The notes below the pieces were generated by a model. That model made no database searches, was not told where the DNA came from, and worked only from the letters and a program-made list of their open reading frames with translations. Below, in pieces: positions 14,030 through 27,239 of a stretch of 64,000 nucleotides of DNA; position 1 is the first letter of the stretch; the number at the start of each line of letters is the position of its first letter. Made by a program: the position numbers and the translations under genes. This stretch comes from Setaria digitata (taxonomy: Eukaryota > Nematoda > Chromadorea > Rhabditida > Setariidae): NCBI GenBank assembly GCA_003640385.1, contig RCAB01000359.1, positions 1 to 64,000 on the forward strand. Reading direction: 5' to 3'.

Positions 14030-17000
14030 CTGAAATCTCGGTGTTAAATGGGAAATATTTGAGTAAAGCAAATGATATGCGATAATTATTATCAGTCCTT
14101 CTTTAAGACTGATTATTTGAAACGTCGTGTTTACTGGAGAAATTTTCATCATTTACAACGCATAAATATCAATTTATGAATAATAACAAGTTGGAATGTT
14201 TAAGATTCTAGTATGAAATTTATTTTAAAATAATAATTCAATTTAATAAATGATGAAAGGCTGATGGTGTTTGTTCATTTCATACTTCATAGGATTTGCT
14301 TGAAATTACATATTATTAATTGAGCTTCTGAGCAATCATTTATTTTTTTTTTTGCGTCAAATATTTGATTAAATTTACTAATAAAGAAAAAAATGAAAAA
14401 TTGATTTCGCTGAAGTTTTCACAGTAGCCACAAATTAAATCATGAAGTTTGATCTCTGTTCTAACTTATTTTTCCAGCTAGAGGAATTGAATCCATCAAC
14501 ATTGCATAGTTTTTTAGCAAGAAAAAAAAAAAAAAAAAAGTGATAGATTTAAAAGGATACGGTAGGAGTTAAGTGAGAAAGAAAAGATAAAAATGGATAA
14601 AATGACTTCTATTTTAATCAACTGATGATTGAAAACCGATGAAATAAACTGATTTTTCAAGTTATCATTTGGACTGAATGAAGAAAACAGAACAAAGCAA
14701 ACAAGATAATAGATGGATGTCATCGATTCGACGGTACAAGGATCTATTTATTGTGGATATTCGGACAGTTTTATGAACCATTTCAAAACTACAAAGTTTA
14801 AAATCGAATTTCAATTTATTTCATAATGTATCATTGCATTAGCGTTGTTGAAAGACTACCTACGAGAAAAGAAAAGTGTCTTTAAAACAAGTATTTGCTT
14901 TGGAATTTAATTTGATTATACCAAAGAGAACGTAGGAAAAGTCAAAGTGAACCTTCACTTGTTCTAAGCTCTTTGAAAGATATTAAAAGAAAGAAAGAAA
15001 GAAAGAAAGAAAAAAAAAATTGGAAAAGCAAAAATGAATTCCAATAAAAAAATTATTTGAAGTAAGTAGGAGGCATTGATTGCAATTCAACTTCTAATAA
15101 TGTGTAAAGTTGACAATATCTTTCACAGGTTGACATAAATTCTTGCAAGGCTGTCTCTGACAAAATTCTTTGGCTCATTTCTTTTTTACTTTATCTCTTT
15201 TACTTAAAATTTCACAACTGATCTCAAATTTTCCTCTCATGCTTGTCGATTTGTTTCGCCATAAAATGCATTCGTTGGCTTCCGATTGTTTATCATAAAT
15301 CAAACTGATAACATTCCTCATTTTGTCAGTAGTCTGATAATTCCACTTAATGTGTCTCTTTTTTTTTTCTTCTTTATTAGTAGAAATAACTCAGGCCATC
15401 AAGACTTCAAGCGATAATTATTGCATCATAATATGATGTTCTTTACATCTTCTCAGCACTTTGTCATACTTTTTGTTTGCCCTTTATGAAAGAGAAGTAA
15501 TTTCGAAATTCTCATCATTTTGTTCATTTCTCAACTAATCAATTTCGCTACTTCATATCATTACTTTCACTAATTAATTTTAGCACTTTATATGATTACT
15601 CTGAAGTCATGTCAATTTTTTTTTTTTATTTTCAATTCAACAGCACTGTGTTCACGCAATTCTTTTAGACAATTAAAATTCTTTTTTTTTTTTTTCGTAA
15701 CAAACTGAAGAAGTAAAAGAAATAGAAATGTGTAAAATAATCATTGATACTTAAAATTAGTTTCTTTATTTAGTCAGTCAGTTTATGGCCGGTAGGTCAT
15801 ATTCATGACACGGAATTTATAAATATTTAAATTTTTGAAATAATTAGCAAACACCATTCACTCTTTTGTTAACCAAATTATCTTATCTTAGGTTTCTCGA
15901 TTTAATTTAAATGCTAATCATTTTTTTTTAATTTTGATAGTTCGTTTTACACAAAGCAATTGAATTTCTAACAGAATTGAAATTTTCATTTTTAATTAAT
16001 AAAAGAACGTGCAAATTTATTCGGTTTATACTGCGGGAATATTATCAAAATAATATTGAAACTGCTGTGTTTATATTTTGCAATATCCTTACGAATGAAT
16101 TTCCAATTAAAGTTAGAAAGATTATTCGAGAATCTCGAAAACACTTCAACAGCTGTATTTAAATTATTAATGTAAAAATCACTCCCCTCCCTCTTCTGAT
16201 ATGATTTTGAATCTTTTCGCAAGCCGAAGAAATAAATACACTTGTGAAAATAAATTTCCAACAATGCAGGATCATTATCGATATCATATGAATGTTGATA
16301 AAGTAAGTTCGTTTTAATGCGCTACAAAAAAAAAAAACTATCAATGTGTTCATTGAATAGAAGGCTTACATTGGTTGATATCATCAATAACCAATGATTT
16401 ATAACAGCTGATTCTTTTCCAGTTTATTNATCATGATTATGTTCTTTTCCAGTTTATTATCCGAGTAAATGCCACATAGTTTTTAGTTTTTACAAACAGA
16501 GATGTAAAGTTTACAGCTGACTGGTTCTGATGCAACTTTTTTTTTTTTGCGAATAAATTTTAATTAGTTTCTTAACTTTTCAAAGGTTTTTTTATGAAAA
16601 AAAAAAAAGAAATGGAAGCAAAAAGTTTTTTGTTTTAAGAGTTTTTTTTTTTTTTTTTTCAGAAAAGAAAAAGTGGAATTTTTTTTTTTGCAATGAAATA
16701 AGTTTTCTAATAAGAATCATTTGTGTATTTCAGGAATGTCTCTAAAGTTTACAATAAATCATCTTTTTCGCACCCTCATAGAAGCAACAAAAAAAAAAAA
16801 AAAAATTTAGAAAATATTAGTTCTGAATTAGATATGAAAATATAAATTTTTTTTTAGATCAATGAAAAATTAAACGATAATTACTGCGCTGTAAATTTCT
16901 TTGATGACTTTTAACATATATAAATGTAAAAGGCAATTATTTCGAATTTCCTTAGTTGGAAAGAGATTAAAATAAAACTTTCCAATTACCGATTGAAGTT

Positions 17001-18352
17001 TTACACTGTTAAAGCAGTATCACCAATAATATCCTCTGATATTCCTAACTCCTATTCAGACTTATCGTTCATATCAAATCTTGTTAGAATTGAAATCTTG
17101 ACCTCATAGTTAATGAAAACATTAAATTTTCATTTTTAACCTTTTGTAAATAATTTTTTTTTTAAATCTGTAAATGGATTTTAGTAGTGATGAAAATGAA
17201 TTCCTAAAGTCACATTGTTTAGAAGCATTTCAATTTAATTTCTTATTTCTCTAAATCATTTCCATTCATTTTAATTTGTTGCTCAATTTCTAATTCAAAT
17301 TAAAAATAAATTGATGAATCTTGAAAGTTTTTTTCAATATTTATCCAAAAAATGCTTGCTTCAATAATGATAAGTAAGTCGAAATTGTGAAAAATTACGT
17401 TTTTTTGCATTTGACAAGGACCGAACATAATTTTGATTGAAATTGATGGCATTATACACATATCATAGAATAATTTAATTTGAAAAACTCATATTCTTCA
17501 CTATTTCACGACTATTTTTATTTTACTTAATGAATTTTTATTATAATTAATATTTTATCAATTTCCTTGCAATGAGAGTTCGTTTTTTTTTTTTTTTTTC
17601 ATGTAATTAGTATAAATTTCATCCTTTCAGCGATTATTTTCAAAACCTTCAATGAACGGAAATTATCATTAAAATTCTTTTATTTATTCTATCTCTATTT
17701 TGATAAAACTGCATCCAATTCACAGATGTTTTAATAATGTGATATTTTGTTATGAACATTCTCTTAGCTTCTACTTTCACTTTCTATCTATCAAATTCTC
17801 TGTTTTAAAATATTTAAATATGAAATGCTCAAAATGCTTTCCCTTCCCTTCCCTTCTCTTCTCTTCACATGCCTTTTATCTTCTTAAATTCGAGATGCTT
17901 AAGTATTAGTTTATTATCTCTGCTTTTAACAGATGGATTAGGCAAACAGAAACTTTCACTCAAATTTTTCACAACAATTTTTTTCTTCTCTCTTCGAAAA
18001 TTACCCGAAAAGTATGACAAAATAAAGACATCAATTAAATGACAAAAATGAATGTGTCAACATAAAGATGACATTTATAATTTCGAAAATCCTATGCTAT
18101 TTTTTGAAAGTTTGCAGCGGAAATAAGTAATACAGTTCTTAGTGAATTTCAACAACAAGTTTTGAAAGTATTAGAAAGTTTATGCTAATAAACTTTTCAA
18201 AAATTTAAAAAAAAAAAAATTGTTCAGTATATTCAGAAATGATTAAAGCATTTTTAGAGTGAAAAGATTTGACGAAGATTGATTGTAGTTGCAAGTGATA
18301 ATATTTTTTCTGTGTAAGTTTTAGCTAAGACAAAAGAGAACATATAGCAATA

Positions 18353-18403
<51 letters not shown>

Positions 18404-18618
18404 AAAAAAGAAAAGCAGAGAGAAAAAAAAAGAAAGATTTAAGGACAACGTTATATGAATTATTTGAGAGGTATTCTTTTTCTAGTAAATTATATAATGA
18501 TTGCCCAAAAATGAAACATCCCATCCTCATTACTTCTAATTAACCGATTGTAATTAAACAAGAAACTTATGGAAGCTAAGCTTCGTACTTCATGGCCAAA
18601 TTGTGTCCGATTGCTTGC
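14030..18618. other. non-coding interval with microsatellites
   Basis: No supported gene. It includes a (GAAA)n run at about 14986-15010, a single N at 16429 flanked by a 17-bp repeat (16412-16428 and 16442-16458), and an A run of roughly forty bases at about 18358-18400. Open frames at 15977-16264 occur on both strands and look like chance. Confidence 0.45.
16412..16458. repeat. 17-bp direct repeat around a single N
   Basis: The same 17 bases occur at 16412-16428 and 16442-16458, with N at 16429 between them. It matches the pattern of the other single Ns in the window and is probably an assembly join. Confidence 0.7.
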
Positions 18619-18873
18619 TTAATTTTTCATCCTGTTTAGTTGTAAGCCTAACTTTCTTCTTGCCTCAACTGATTTTTTTTTTCTCAATCCATCTATTCTT
18701 TTAATTAAATACAGAAAAACAGATTGACTGAAATAATTTTTTCTAATTGATATTATCACTACACTGAATGACTGGCGCTGGCTGTGCATGCTAAGCTTGC
18801 ACTTCCTTTCGTTGCAAAATGATGATTCTTCCAAGAAAACATCATTTCCGCTTGAGGAATCAATCAAATAAGA
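18619..18873 (-). CDS. possible terminal exon, unrecognised
   Basis: A minus-strand open segment follows a good acceptor (ATTTCAG at 18874-18880) and runs 84 codons to a stop at 18619. Its first part (FLEESSFCNERKC, KLSMHSQRQSF) has normal amino-acid complexity. The second part is basic and Lys-rich. An internal TATTTCAG and a possible GT donor would allow a tiny 37-base intron, but the joined frame then stops early. No upstream exon was found, so this could equally be a chance open frame or a relic. Confidence 0.2.
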   Translation of the reverse strand, partial: SYLIDSSSGNDVFLEESSFCNERKCKLSMHSQRQSFSVVIISIRKNYFSQSVFLYLIKRIDGLRKKKSVEARRKLGLQLNRMKN

Positions 18874-19630
18874 CTGAAATGAAAAGAATTGCTTTCACAA
18901 AGCCTTCACATCCCAGGTTCAATATTAGCAAAGAAATCAACGAACAAAGTCAGGTGCCATTTTAAAACCAGTTCTTTAAAAGACTTTGAAACATCACTTC
19001 TGCTTCATTTCAATCATTGTACATCAGTTTGATTGAATTTAAACCTTAGCATAATTGTTTTGAGAGGTTTGTACTTTTTAGGGAAATTTTAGCCAGCAAT
19101 TTCTCGTTTTTTTTTTCTTCCAATGATTTTTTTTTCGTTGATTTGAACGATGTTATTTCAAATATTTTTTTAACCAGGTAGAGGAAAGGCAACCGAATCA
19201 CCTTTCTTGTTTTGTATTTTGAATGCCAAAAAAAGTAACCAACAATCTTATCTCGATTCGCCCTCCGAGAATTCCTATTGTTTTGTTTGTATTAAACAAT
19301 TAGTGCATGTAAACAGGTTAGTGAGAGGTAATGAAATATAAGAAACTAAAAAATTCTTATACAGAAAGTGAAATGCCAATGATTTCACTCCGTAATTGTC
19401 AGAATAGCCGATCACTCTGTGTTCTAGTGCATTCCATCCCAATTAATCGGTTTATTCAAATCTCGATATTAGAAATGCTAATTTTTCAATATATTAGTGC
19501 TGAAGAAAAATTGATCATAATTGCCACGTCTGATCACTAGGTGATTCCATTGATCGCAAGTCAATTTAATTCCCGATTATCCATCTACGGTGATTAAATT
19601 TTATCCAAAATATATTATCAAATATATAAA

Positions 19631-19782
19631 TTGAAATATATCAATCAGATCTAAAGAATCTAACCCCCTTTCCAAACACTAGCTAGATTGATACTACTAA
19701 GAATAATTGAAATACATCAATCTAACCAAAACGATTTAACTTCTTCCTCAAACATTAGCCAGATTGATACAACTAAGAATTA
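19631..19782. repeat. diverged 76-bp tandem duplication
   Basis: The segments 19631-19706 and 19707-19782 both start TTGAAATA(T/C)ATCAATC and both end with a GATTGATAC..ACTAAGAAT motif. There are about a dozen or more differences, so the duplication is old and not an assembly artefact. Confidence 0.75.
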
Positions 19783-20245
19783 ATCGTCATATGGGAAAGA
19801 TTTATTGCAAATAGGGAGTGAAAATTTTGCTTGGTAATTTTCCATCACGCTAGCTTTCATGGACTGAAAGTTTCCTCTTGGAGCAATTCTTAGGTTTTCA
19901 AGGTCTAGTTAGTAGAGTGAATGAATAGTCTAGGACTCACTAGCTATTGCCCTTTTCACGTTATTAGCCGAAGTCCTACGTGATATTGCGAATTCTGAGT
20001 TTCAAAAGTTTAGTTTCATCACGTACGTATCACAACAGTAATGATGTCATTGCTTCAGTTAGTTTGTCGTCATCGCTTTTTGCTATTTTCTTGAACTCCT
20101 TCAAAACAGCAGAAGCTTTTGCTAAGTGATTAGTTATAGACGACGAATGAATTGGTTCCTTTTTTTCTTGACATTCACCTGAAACTGAACTATATAAGCC
20201 TGAAACATTTCGTGACGTGAAAGAAATAAGTAAATGCCTTATTAC

Positions 20246-20437
20246 CTAGTCATCTTTTATTCTAACTGATACAACTCTTCCTTCTGTTTCCTCTCTAACT
20301 GTAATTGATGTTTTTGCCGTACATTTCTTATCAGCTTGTTCTTCAGCGATAGCTTTGTCTTTTTTCTGCTTCAACTATAAACTATGTGTTAGATCCATCA
20401 TAGCTGTCATTTCCATTAAACATTGCCAGTTTCTTAG
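20246..20437 (-). pseudogene. possible coding relic with an in-frame stop
   Basis: On the minus strand 20374-20246 reads 42 codons of charged, protein-like sequence (KKDKAIAEEQADKKC, EETEGRVVSVRIKDD) ending in TAG. The same frame continues upstream to 20437 across a single TAG at 20375-20377. Surrounding frames show short protein-like runs broken by further stops. This fits a decayed gene or mobile-element fragment, but the family is not recognisable. Confidence 0.25.
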
Positions 20438-21295
20438 CTCTTATATCGGTCTTTTTTTTTAAAGTTAAATATAACTTATGGCTCTTTCTTTTATCAGTCG
20501 ATCCTTTCATTTCAGTTTATCTTTCGATATGATACTTTTCTCACTTTTTCATCGGTACTAAAAAGCCGTTATTTATTCTTTAGAATGTATTTCTACTTTC
20601 TCTGCCTTAATTCCTTCGAGAGATTTTAGGTAGCGTTATACTATATAGTTTGAATTCGTTTCGATAAAATTCTTAAGAAAAAAAAAAAAAAGAAACGTAA
20701 GAAATAAAGAGGCTAAAAAAAGAGCGATAGAAGCTAAAAAGCTAGATTACGATGAAAAAAAAAAACTACCGATGGTGCATTGGTGCATGGTTCAGGAAAT
20801 TAATGCCTTTTTCATTTAGGAAGTAATTTCTTTTTTCAATCCATATTTCAGGAAATAATTTGATGCTGAAGTTAAGTCATTCGTGATAAATCAGTAAAAT
20901 ATTTTCGTGAATCTTTTCTGGGATTAGAAGCACTGTTCAAGTTTTAAATTGAGTATTATGTTTTGGTGAGATTTTTCGTTCAGGTATCACTAGTCAGGCA
21001 AAGTGCGGGAAAATTTTATTTGGTGTTTTAATACTCTTGCTGTTATGATAGGCTACCGCTTACACTAAGAGCATCAAGATTATGAAGGTTAAAGACTGGG
21101 TTAAATCACGATAGTTGTTACACTTTCAGCAGATTACTTCCGCGATATCTACTTAGAGTTGTTAAGTCCTTGTTGCTTGATTTTTCAATGGATTTCATGT
21201 AATATTGGCTTGTTTCAATAGAGTTAGTTTCAGAAACATAAAAAAGACTTTCTCTTTGGTTGCTTCTTATTTTTCCACATTATGTAAATGAATGA

Positions 21296-24200
21296 ATGAG
21301 AGACTTCATGGATGAAAACCAAACACAATGTTGCTCATATTCGCGAAATGGCAGTTGCTTATCATATAACAAAAGAATTGTATTTATACGACGACCAGGT
21401 AGGTTTTTCAAAACTCACCATCGAAGTACTACATTGTTCAGTTGTTATAACAAGCATAGAGTGGGAATAAATGGAAAGAACTGGAGACTTTTAGAGAATG
21501 TCTTATTTCAATTTTAATTCTAAGGAATGTTTGCTTTTTGTTTCATACGTTCTAAAAAAGATCGCTAATTTTTCTTTTTATCTTGCAGGAGAAAATAATT
21601 TTCCCTCAGCAAATTGCTTTCAATGCGAAGATTGCCTTGCACCAAATCGATTGGATGTAGGAAATGGTCAGTGTATTGTGCGGACACTGTATCTATCAGT
21701 AGATCCAGCACAGGTTCGTAGTGTATGATTTGTTAAATATTTCTTCCTGCAGTGGTTGCAGAAGTATTAGGGTGTTGGTTGCTTAAAGTATTTTACATGA
21801 ATTCAACATTCCATTTCTTTTCTTTTTTTTTTTGCTTTGTTAGTTATTAATTTATATATATGTTCTATTTCCAGCGTTGCCGGATGAACAAATCAACGGG
21901 CGTTGACTACTTAGCACCATATGAAATAGGCGAGTTAGTTGATGGGTTGGAAGGAATTGGAATTATCGAAATGGTTTCACCGGGGTAATCTTTTATTCCT
22001 TTTTCTCAGTGAAATGATAAAGACCATTAGTAGGGCTTATATTTCAGATTGTGCTGGGACGATTTGGAAAAAAAAGAAATGTATAACACTATATTTCATT
22101 TATAAACTGGTAGCCTCCAAATTTCAACCTCATGAATTAGTAGTTGTAAGGTTCTAAATGCGGCATGAATTAGTTTTGTTTTGAGGATATCGCAGTGTGT
22201 ATCGGAACATTTAATCGTGATTTTTGTCATGACGATGGTTTTAGCAGTGTTTTCAATGTTGGAGATTTGGTAACGAGCATTGGGAGATTGTGGCCATGGA
22301 GTAGGCTCTTTGTTGCTGATCAGGTTGATCTAGTGAGGGTAAGTTTTGAAATTTTTAAATTTTAGTTCATTTCAAAATTCTGTGATTAATTTTCTTTAGC
22401 AAGAAATTTTCAGGTCACTTTGCCGCCTGGTTTTTCTCCATCAGTAATACTGAGTTGTGTCGGTTTGTCTGGTTTAACAGCTCTTCTTGGCATTCAAAAA
22501 AAAGCTGAGATTGATCAAACACGACCTCAAACATTTGTCGTTTCTGGTGCAGCCGGTTCATGTGGTTCATTGGCTGGACAGGTTTTATCCTTTTTATCTG
22601 ATTTGTTTTTTCCGCTAATTCTCAATTTCCTTTTATCGTCAACTTGATGAAAAGGATAAAGCAATTAGTTGGCTAATCTTCCGTAGATTAGTACTGAGTT
22701 ATTTCTGACTGGAAGTGAATTGATTGCGACGTTTTATGGATTGTTTTGATCCATTGATCTTACAGGACTTTAATTTCGCATTAATATTATAATCTGCTAT
22801 TTTTATGTGTTGTGCCAGTTTTTGTTATGTTTTGTTTTTTTCATTTGTAACAGAAGTGTTACACAGTATGAAATGTTCTTGAAGATTGCACGTTTACTTG
22901 GTTGTACGAAAGTGATTGGTATTTGTGGTTCGGATCAGAAATGTGCTGTACTGTTGGATGAGTGGGGTTTCAATGGTGCGATAAATTACAAACGGGAATC
23001 TGTTGTGGATCGCTTGTTAAGCCTTGCGCCAGAAGGTGTTGACATATATTTTGATAATGTTGGAGGATTCGTAAGCGATGCTGTGATATCATTGGTAAGT
23101 CACAAACATCTGAGATTATTATATGGGAAGGAGAATGGTGTGTCATATGATGGTTTAAATTTCCCTAAAATTTTTAAAGGAGTGGTTGGGTTTCTTCGGT
23201 CATCGTTAATATTTTGGTATTTCTCTCGATAATGGTACCGTAATGTAAGTGGATGAAATTTGTTTTATTTGAAAGGCCATTTATTTAATTGAATATAATA
23301 TAACTTACAGAGTGTATTAGAGTTGGGAGAATGAACAATTATATAAGAAATAGTTAATTTTAAAAATTTTTTGAGCATTGAAATTTCAAATTTCCACAAC
23401 AGTAACTTGATCCATATTTTTATTCTTGCAATGTATAACGTCCGTCTCTACGTCGATTATTTGGATTAATATTTAGTCCAAAGTTACTTTGCTTTATTAT
23501 CTTTCTGATATATAGATCACTGACTGGAAAAGCGGTCAGCAGTGAAAATGACACCCGTGTAAGTCAGCTTATCATCATTTAGTTGTAAATTTATTATTTT
23601 TAAGATGAGCGAAGGTGGTCGTGTTGTTTTGTGTGGACAAATAGCAGTGTATAATACCGATTTACCAAATCCACCACCTCTTCCTGAGAAAACAGCTCAG
23701 ATTATTGCAGAAAGAAAAATTAAGAGGTATAATAATTATTTTCCGGAGATTTAAGCAGTTTCTTCCTTGTTTATAGGAGCTATAATAATTTTTTTTTTCA
23801 AAGATTTAAAAAGATGTTTTTTTCTTCTTTGCGTTGAATCATCTTACTCTTCCCATTTCTCAAGGATTTTTCCAGAGAGAAATTTATCGTTTTGCAATAT
23901 AAAGATGATATTGATGCATCTGTCGCACAACTTTCAACATGGTTACAGGAGAAAAAATTGAAGGTGACATACTTTTTGAAATTAATTATAGAGAAAAAAA
24001 AAATGAATGAATCTTTCACAGATTGCTCCCTCTAAGTTTTGATAATCTTCTTGTATTTTTTATCCATCAAGAGCAGTGATATACTACAATTATATCATTG
24101 TCTTGTATCTTGTAATACAGCATTGTCTCTCTTACGGATTTTTAACGGTTTTTTCACATATGAACTTTTTGTCAGTGGAGTAGTTTGTTAGTTATTACTA

Positions 24201-24371
24201 AATCTCCAATCGCAATTGGGCATTTTAGCTTTTCTTTCTTAATTACTGGAATGTTTGTTGTAGAGTAGAGAAACAATCTACGAAGGTTTGGAACGAGCAC
24301 CAGAAGCAGTTGTGGATCTACTGAATGGTTGCAATATCGGTAAAATGATTGTAAAAGTGGACGAGTCATAA
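21296..24371 (+). CDS. PTGR2: prostaglandin reductase 2 type NADPH-dependent dehydrogenase, 9 exons
   Basis: Exons 21296-21398, 21589-21713, 21875-21984, 22245-22338, 22414-22581, 22885-23094, 23605-23726, 23876-23963 and 24264-24371 give 375 aa; the human protein has 351. It is a medium-chain reductase/dehydrogenase of the leukotriene B4 12-hydroxydehydrogenase family. Members reduce 13-oxo-prostaglandin double bonds with NADPH in the cytosol. Visible landmarks in order are RTLYLSVDP then [12 protein letters not shown] (substrate domain), EGIGIIE, the Rossmann loop [13 protein letters not shown] near residue 190, [39 protein letters not shown], and a C-terminal [12 protein letters not shown]. 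No zinc ligands of alcohol dehydrogenases are seen, as expected. The N-terminal about 24 residues before RIVFIRRPG are Cys/Ser-rich and the start is uncertain. Exons 6 and 7 use AAG acceptors. Confidence 0.93.
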
Positions 24372-25889
24372 ATTTGCACATAACGGCAGGAGCCGTTTTC
24401 AGTCGCATTTCTTTTTTTTCTTCATTACTTTTTCACCCACTGTTTAATTCTGTACTTTGACTATTTGTTATAATATGTTAATGAAGTTATTATTAGCATA
24501 ACCTCAATTATTACGGAGTTATTTGGTACAAACCCTTGTTATCATCTTTAACAGCTCTTGCATGTTTATAACTGGGCTTATTGGTTATATATTAAAATAT
24601 CTTCTGATCTTTCGTCCTTGCTGTTTTATGTAAAACCGAAATCAGAAATACACCAGTGAAATTTTGACTGACCGTAATATTAGTTGTGTATCTTTGCCCC
24701 AATTTTATTCTCCAAGGATATATCTGTAAATAACCAATGTGTCAAATTGGATACTATTCGAAACACAATCAGTTCAATCCATTAACTGAAATCAATTCCG
24801 ATACTGTGTATTTGCTGTTTTAGTATTGATACTGTACTGTCTTGTGCGCCAACCATTTTTGTTCAGTTCTGATTATAAATGGCGGTATATCATTTGATCG
24901 GCTTTACTTGAAAAGCTTTTAGTCCACTTGTGTTTCAAGCGGATCAGCCTAGGGACTGTTGACTGAGTCCATTCCAAGATATATATCGCCTTGTTTTGCT
25001 AAGTTGTTAGTAGGAGTACCATTTTTTTTTTCTCCTTATTTGCGTTGCGGAAATCATCAACTAGTTGAGAGTTTAATTTTACTTAACTCACATTGTAGTT
25101 TTCATCTATATAAACTTATTCTGATTTCTGGCAGGAATCCATTTAATTTATGAAAAAATTTCATAGAAAAAATTTATATATTATTATTGGCTTTATTTGT
25201 AATACATACCGCATCTCCAATTACAGTATTTTTATTTATTTATTTTTGTCTTATTACCACATAAAATTTTGCTGCTGTATCATTTACTGATTAATATGAT
25301 GCATTTCCCTTTTTTGATTTCAGCTCTCCTGAATTATAAAATTCTTTTATGAGGCGGATGTTAAAATTACCGAAAGGTGTTAAAGCAGACCAGTGTTAAA
25401 GTTAACAACAGAAAATCGTTTTAATAATTAGCTGTCCAATCTCTTATAGGTAGCATTTATATCATGGTTTATTTTTGAAGCTTGAACGCTTTCTATATTC
25501 TTGTAAAATTTCCTTGTAAATCATTGTATTTTTAGAAAAATTTTTCTTTATTATTTTACCGTGATAATCTTTTTCATTGAATCCCCTTGTTTTTTTTTTT
25601 TTTTTTTTTCGCATTAAACAGCACATAAAGATGATATGTAGTTAGGCCAATTTCGATATTTTTTCTAACGTTTGCAATGTTATATTTATAGTGTGGAAAT
25701 TGTGCCTAGTAAAAGTTTACAGACAATGATCTAAATTTAACGCACAGGTGAAGCGAAGACATCAGCGCATTATGATACCTTAAGATGTGTTTTTTGTTAC
25801 TGAAATATATATTGGTATTAAATCGTTATAAGGGTTGCAATGAAGCATTTCACACATGCTTTTTAAATCATATGTTCAATATGCTTCAG
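24372..25889. other. intergenic, no gene seen
   Basis: 3' region of the dehydrogenase gene and upstream region of the RPC9 gene. Open frames here are short and unsupported. A long T run lies at 25589-25608. Confidence 0.45.
25884..25889 (+). promoter_or_regulatory. likely trans-splice acceptor for RPC9
   Basis: A CTTCAG acceptor lies 27 bases before the RPC9 ATG with no donor exon apparent upstream, as expected for spliced-leader addition in nematodes. Inference from position and motif only. Confidence 0.4.
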
Positions 25890-25916
25890 GTGAAGCTTGC
25901 ATTTCTTGTCTTTGTT

Positions 25917-27149
25917 ATGGAAGTTCTAGATCCGCGACACGCAGTTATGACAAATTCTGAAGTATTCCGATTACTGCAGAGCAGACGTAAGCAGCAGAAT
26001 GAACTTCCAAAAGATCGTCGGTCAAAGTTTCTTGGAACGGTTATTTATGAAGTGTGTTTTTCTAGTTACTGTTTTGTACTGCTTCTTCTCAAGTTTTATT
26101 TCTTGCTTAGACAGTCAGTTAACAACTTGAAGTAGGTAACGTCTTCTGAGATATTTGCCTACGTGGACGTCTTCTGAGATATTTGCCTACGTTTAGTTTA
26201 TAAGAAACTTAAGTTAGCATAAATGTTAGTATAGTTCAGGACACATTATACCTCATTAAATGAAGTTGACATATGCAGTTTAAAATTAACAAAAAGCATT
26301 TGTTGTTCCAATGAAATGAATTGACTTTACCAGTTATTATGACAACAAATTGTCCAAAATGATTTTCCATTATCAGTGTGCTTGCTGGAATGCTTTTTTC
26401 CATGAATCCATTTCTATAGTAGGTTTATAAACATTTGAATAAATTGATTAATAAATTTTTATCACAGACGAGTAAGTATTTGCAAGATTCTCCAGCCGCT
26501 GCACAGAGAAATGTTGATATCGAGAAGTTCATTCGAGCGGCGACACGATTTAAGGTTTTTTTTTTTTTCGTTTTTTAAACCTCCCTCTCACCTTTTTTCG
26601 TTTGAAATCAGGAGCAAGTTCTCTCAACGTTATTACCATCTGTTCATTTCGGTATTAATCAGGAACAACAATTTCAGGACGGTCCTTTATCCTCACTCGT
26701 ATCATCCTTTCTTTATAATATGTATTTGTAAAAATGTAATTACTTTGATTATTTTTTGCAGTTGACGGCAGTAGAAATCTTACAGCTGATAAATTTACGA
26801 CCCATAACTGCTGTTGAGGTGACTTTTTCTAATTTATGCTAGATCCTTCGTCGCTAATTAAAGGATATATTAACCATTATTAAGAGCCTTCTGCAGTTCC
26901 TTATAATGAATATTTTAGATTCAGCTAATAGTGGAAGAATGTGAAGAAAGATTAACCGAAGAAGAAATCGGATCTTTAATTACTGTAAGTTTCATGTCTT
27001 GTTGCCGATTTTTTGTGCTTCTTTAGAGAGGACAATATACCAAAGCACGCCAAAAAAAACTAATTTTTTTCTAGATAATTCAAGAAAATCTACCTGAACC
27101 GTTCTCTAGTGACCCCAAGTTGGAGATCGACGATCAAAAAGAAACTTGA
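25917..27149 (+). CDS. CRCP: DNA-directed RNA polymerase III subunit RPC9 (CRCP), 5 exons, 139 aa
   Basis: Exons 25917-26051, 26468-26554, 26762-26818, 26919-26984 and 27075-27149 all join in phase 0. The protein matches the RPC9/CRCP/Rpb4-like family from start to end. It opens with MEVLDP and NSEVFRLLQ, followed by FLGTVIYETSKYL, an acidic helix ending in FIRAATRFKL, and TAVEILQLINLRPITAVE. The hallmark IQLIVEECEERLTEEEIGSL and a short acidic tail complete it. RPC9 pairs with RPC8 to form the Pol III stalk, used in initiation on tRNA and 5S genes. Length is close to the human 148 aa. The chosen ATG follows a likely trans-splice acceptor. An AATAAA signal lies 85 bases after the stop. The gene is convergent with the Rho-like gene at 27666. 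Confidence 0.94.
26139..26192 (+). repeat. 26-bp near-adjacent direct duplication in RPC9 intron 1
   Basis: The same 26 bases occur at 26139-26164 and again at 26167-26192, just after exon 1. The copies are identical, so the duplication is recent or an assembly slip. It lies entirely in the intron and does not affect the frame. Confidence 0.8.
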
Positions 27150-27233
27150 CAACTGAGGAATGGTATTTTACTCTAAATTCAGACTAAAGCATCAGTTGAT
27201 GGTTCATGTAAGATGGCGTAGCTGTTGTTTTCC

Positions 27234-27239
27234 AATAAA
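27234..27239 (+). terminator. AATAAA polyadenylation signal of RPC9
   Basis: A canonical AATAAA hexamer 85 bases after the RPC9 stop codon on the same strand. Confidence 0.55.

Larger units (their letters stand above)
18874..21295. other. intergenic interval upstream of the PTGR2-like gene
   Basis: No intact gene seen. It contains the diverged tandem duplication at 19631-19782 and the possible relic at 20246-20437. Base composition at 19.8-21.2 kb is a little less extreme than in the flanking AT-rich DNA. No promoter element could be assigned with confidence. Confidence 0.4.

Noticed and set aside
13952..14152. 66-codon minus frame overlapping the micropeptide exon
   Set aside because: It has no donor to reach the next exon. 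The frame shifted by one encodes the transmembrane helix and splices cleanly to the acidic tail.
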